Source: Cephalotrichum gorgonifer (taxonomy: Eukaryota > Ascomycota > Sordariomycetes > Microascales > Microascaceae). From it: a stretch of DNA of 64,000 nucleotides. Below are positions 63,721-64,000 of this stretch, one piece after another; position 1 is the stretch's first letter; each line of letters begins with the position of its first letter. The stretch is from NCBI GenBank assembly GCA_900312665.1, contig ONZQ02000014.1, positions 961,924-1,025,923 on the forward strand, written 5' to 3'. A model generated the notes under the pieces. That model ran no database searches. It worked only from the letters and a program-made list of their open reading frames with translations, and was not told the origin of the DNA. A program made the translations under genes and the position numbers.

Positions 63721-64000
63721 ATGGTTTTTCTGAGATCCGCAGCTTTGATCGCTGCGTGTGCAGTTTCTCTCGTGTCCGCAGTTGACATCTCCGTCCAAGC
63801 CACGGGAGGTAACAAGACCAGGGCCTATCAATATGGGTTCCTGCACGAGGTTGGTGATCTCCAGACCCATGGGGAGCGAGCGACACTTGTTCCCACCACA
63901 CCGATTTTCGGACGGATTGGACTAACCGGTAACAAATAGGACATTAACAACTCGGGTGACGGCGGCCTCTACGCCGAGCTGATCCGCAACCGTGCCTTCC
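63721..64000 (+). CDS. Alpha-L-arabinofuranosidase, family GH51 (5' part, cut by window end)
   Basis: Exon 1 is 63721-63849 and exon 2 starts at 63940 and runs off the window. The donor is GTTGGT and the acceptor AATAG. Splicing joins YQYGFLHE to DINNSGDGGLYAELIRNRAF. This is the diagnostic N-terminal sequence of fungal GH51 enzymes (YG.FLEDINN..DGG.YAEL..NR.F), so both the intron and the family are secure. A signal peptide (MVFLRSAALIAACAVSLVSA) directs secretion. The enzyme releases terminal arabinose from arabinan and arabinoxylan and would complement the GH43 and GH35 products in this window. About 75 residues are visible of an expected 600 or more. Confidence 0.93.

Noticed and set aside
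1..64000. CRISPR arrays, rRNA, insertion sequences or operons
   Set aside because: None seen; spliced genes and fungal families show this is eukaryotic nuclear DNA.

Overview
The window is nuclear DNA of a filamentous ascomycete (Pezizomycotina, most likely a sordariomycete). Genes are monocistronic on both strands. Introns are short GT-AG introns, mostly about 50-130 bases. The families are typically fungal: ankyrin proteins with a fungal N-terminal helical domain, secreted GMC oxidoreductases, NmrA-like Rossmann proteins, a FunK1 kinase relic, a fungal cytochrome P450, and secreted GH35, GH43 and GH51 glycosidases. All spliced models were built by hand from splice signals and frame continuity. 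No transcript or database evidence was available.

Layout. 0.3-5.2 kb: two plus-strand ankyrin genes, one with an N-terminal fungal helical domain and TPR-like region, one with an F-box-like start. 5.6-6.1 kb: a solo Tc1/mariner-type HTH protein. 6.7-8.2 kb: an eight-exon secreted Cys-rich repeat protein. 8.7-12.2 kb: nitronate monooxygenase and a secreted GMC oxidoreductase. 13.8-15.4 kb: an intracellular-looking protein made of 14 Cys/His units. 17.2-18.9 kb: a PARP-like ADP-ribosyltransferase. 20.0-23.7 kb: a second secreted GMC oxidoreductase convergent with a MetE-like methyltransferase. 25.7-28.2 kb: a bZIP gene divergent from an NmrA-like gene. 28.7-29.2 kb: an orphan. 31.2-33.4 kb: a WGR-type PARP. 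33.7-41.3 kb: GH43 arabinofuranosidase-like, a decayed kelch gene, GH35 beta-galactosidase, then tRNA-Thr(AGT). 41.8-45.8 kb: an F-box-like protein, an AT-rich island with a broken FunK1 kinase, and a small orphan. 48.4-53.6 kb: a secreted LVIVD-type beta-propeller-like protein, a glutathionylspermidine-synthase-like enzyme and a small secreted Gly-rich protein. 55.1-61.4 kb: a conserved fungal protein, a secreted CVNH-like protein and a P450. 63.7 kb to the window end: the start of a GH51 alpha-L-arabinofuranosidase.

How genes may work together. GH43, GH35 and GH51 together suit removal of arabinose and galactose from pectin or hemicellulose side chains, but they are interspersed and not one cluster. 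Redox enzymes (two GMC proteins, nitronate monooxygenase, P450) are present without a polyketide or peptide synthase, so no biosynthetic cluster is claimed. The strongest hunting targets are the two repeat-built Cys-rich proteins (6.7-8.2 and 13.8-15.4 kb), the pair of unlike PARP proteins, the divergent bZIP/NmrA pair, and the spliced CVNH-like gene. Decay is concentrated in a few islands (36.5-37.6, 43.9-44.9 and 50.1-50.6 kb). The stop pattern in some of these would fit repeat-induced point mutation.
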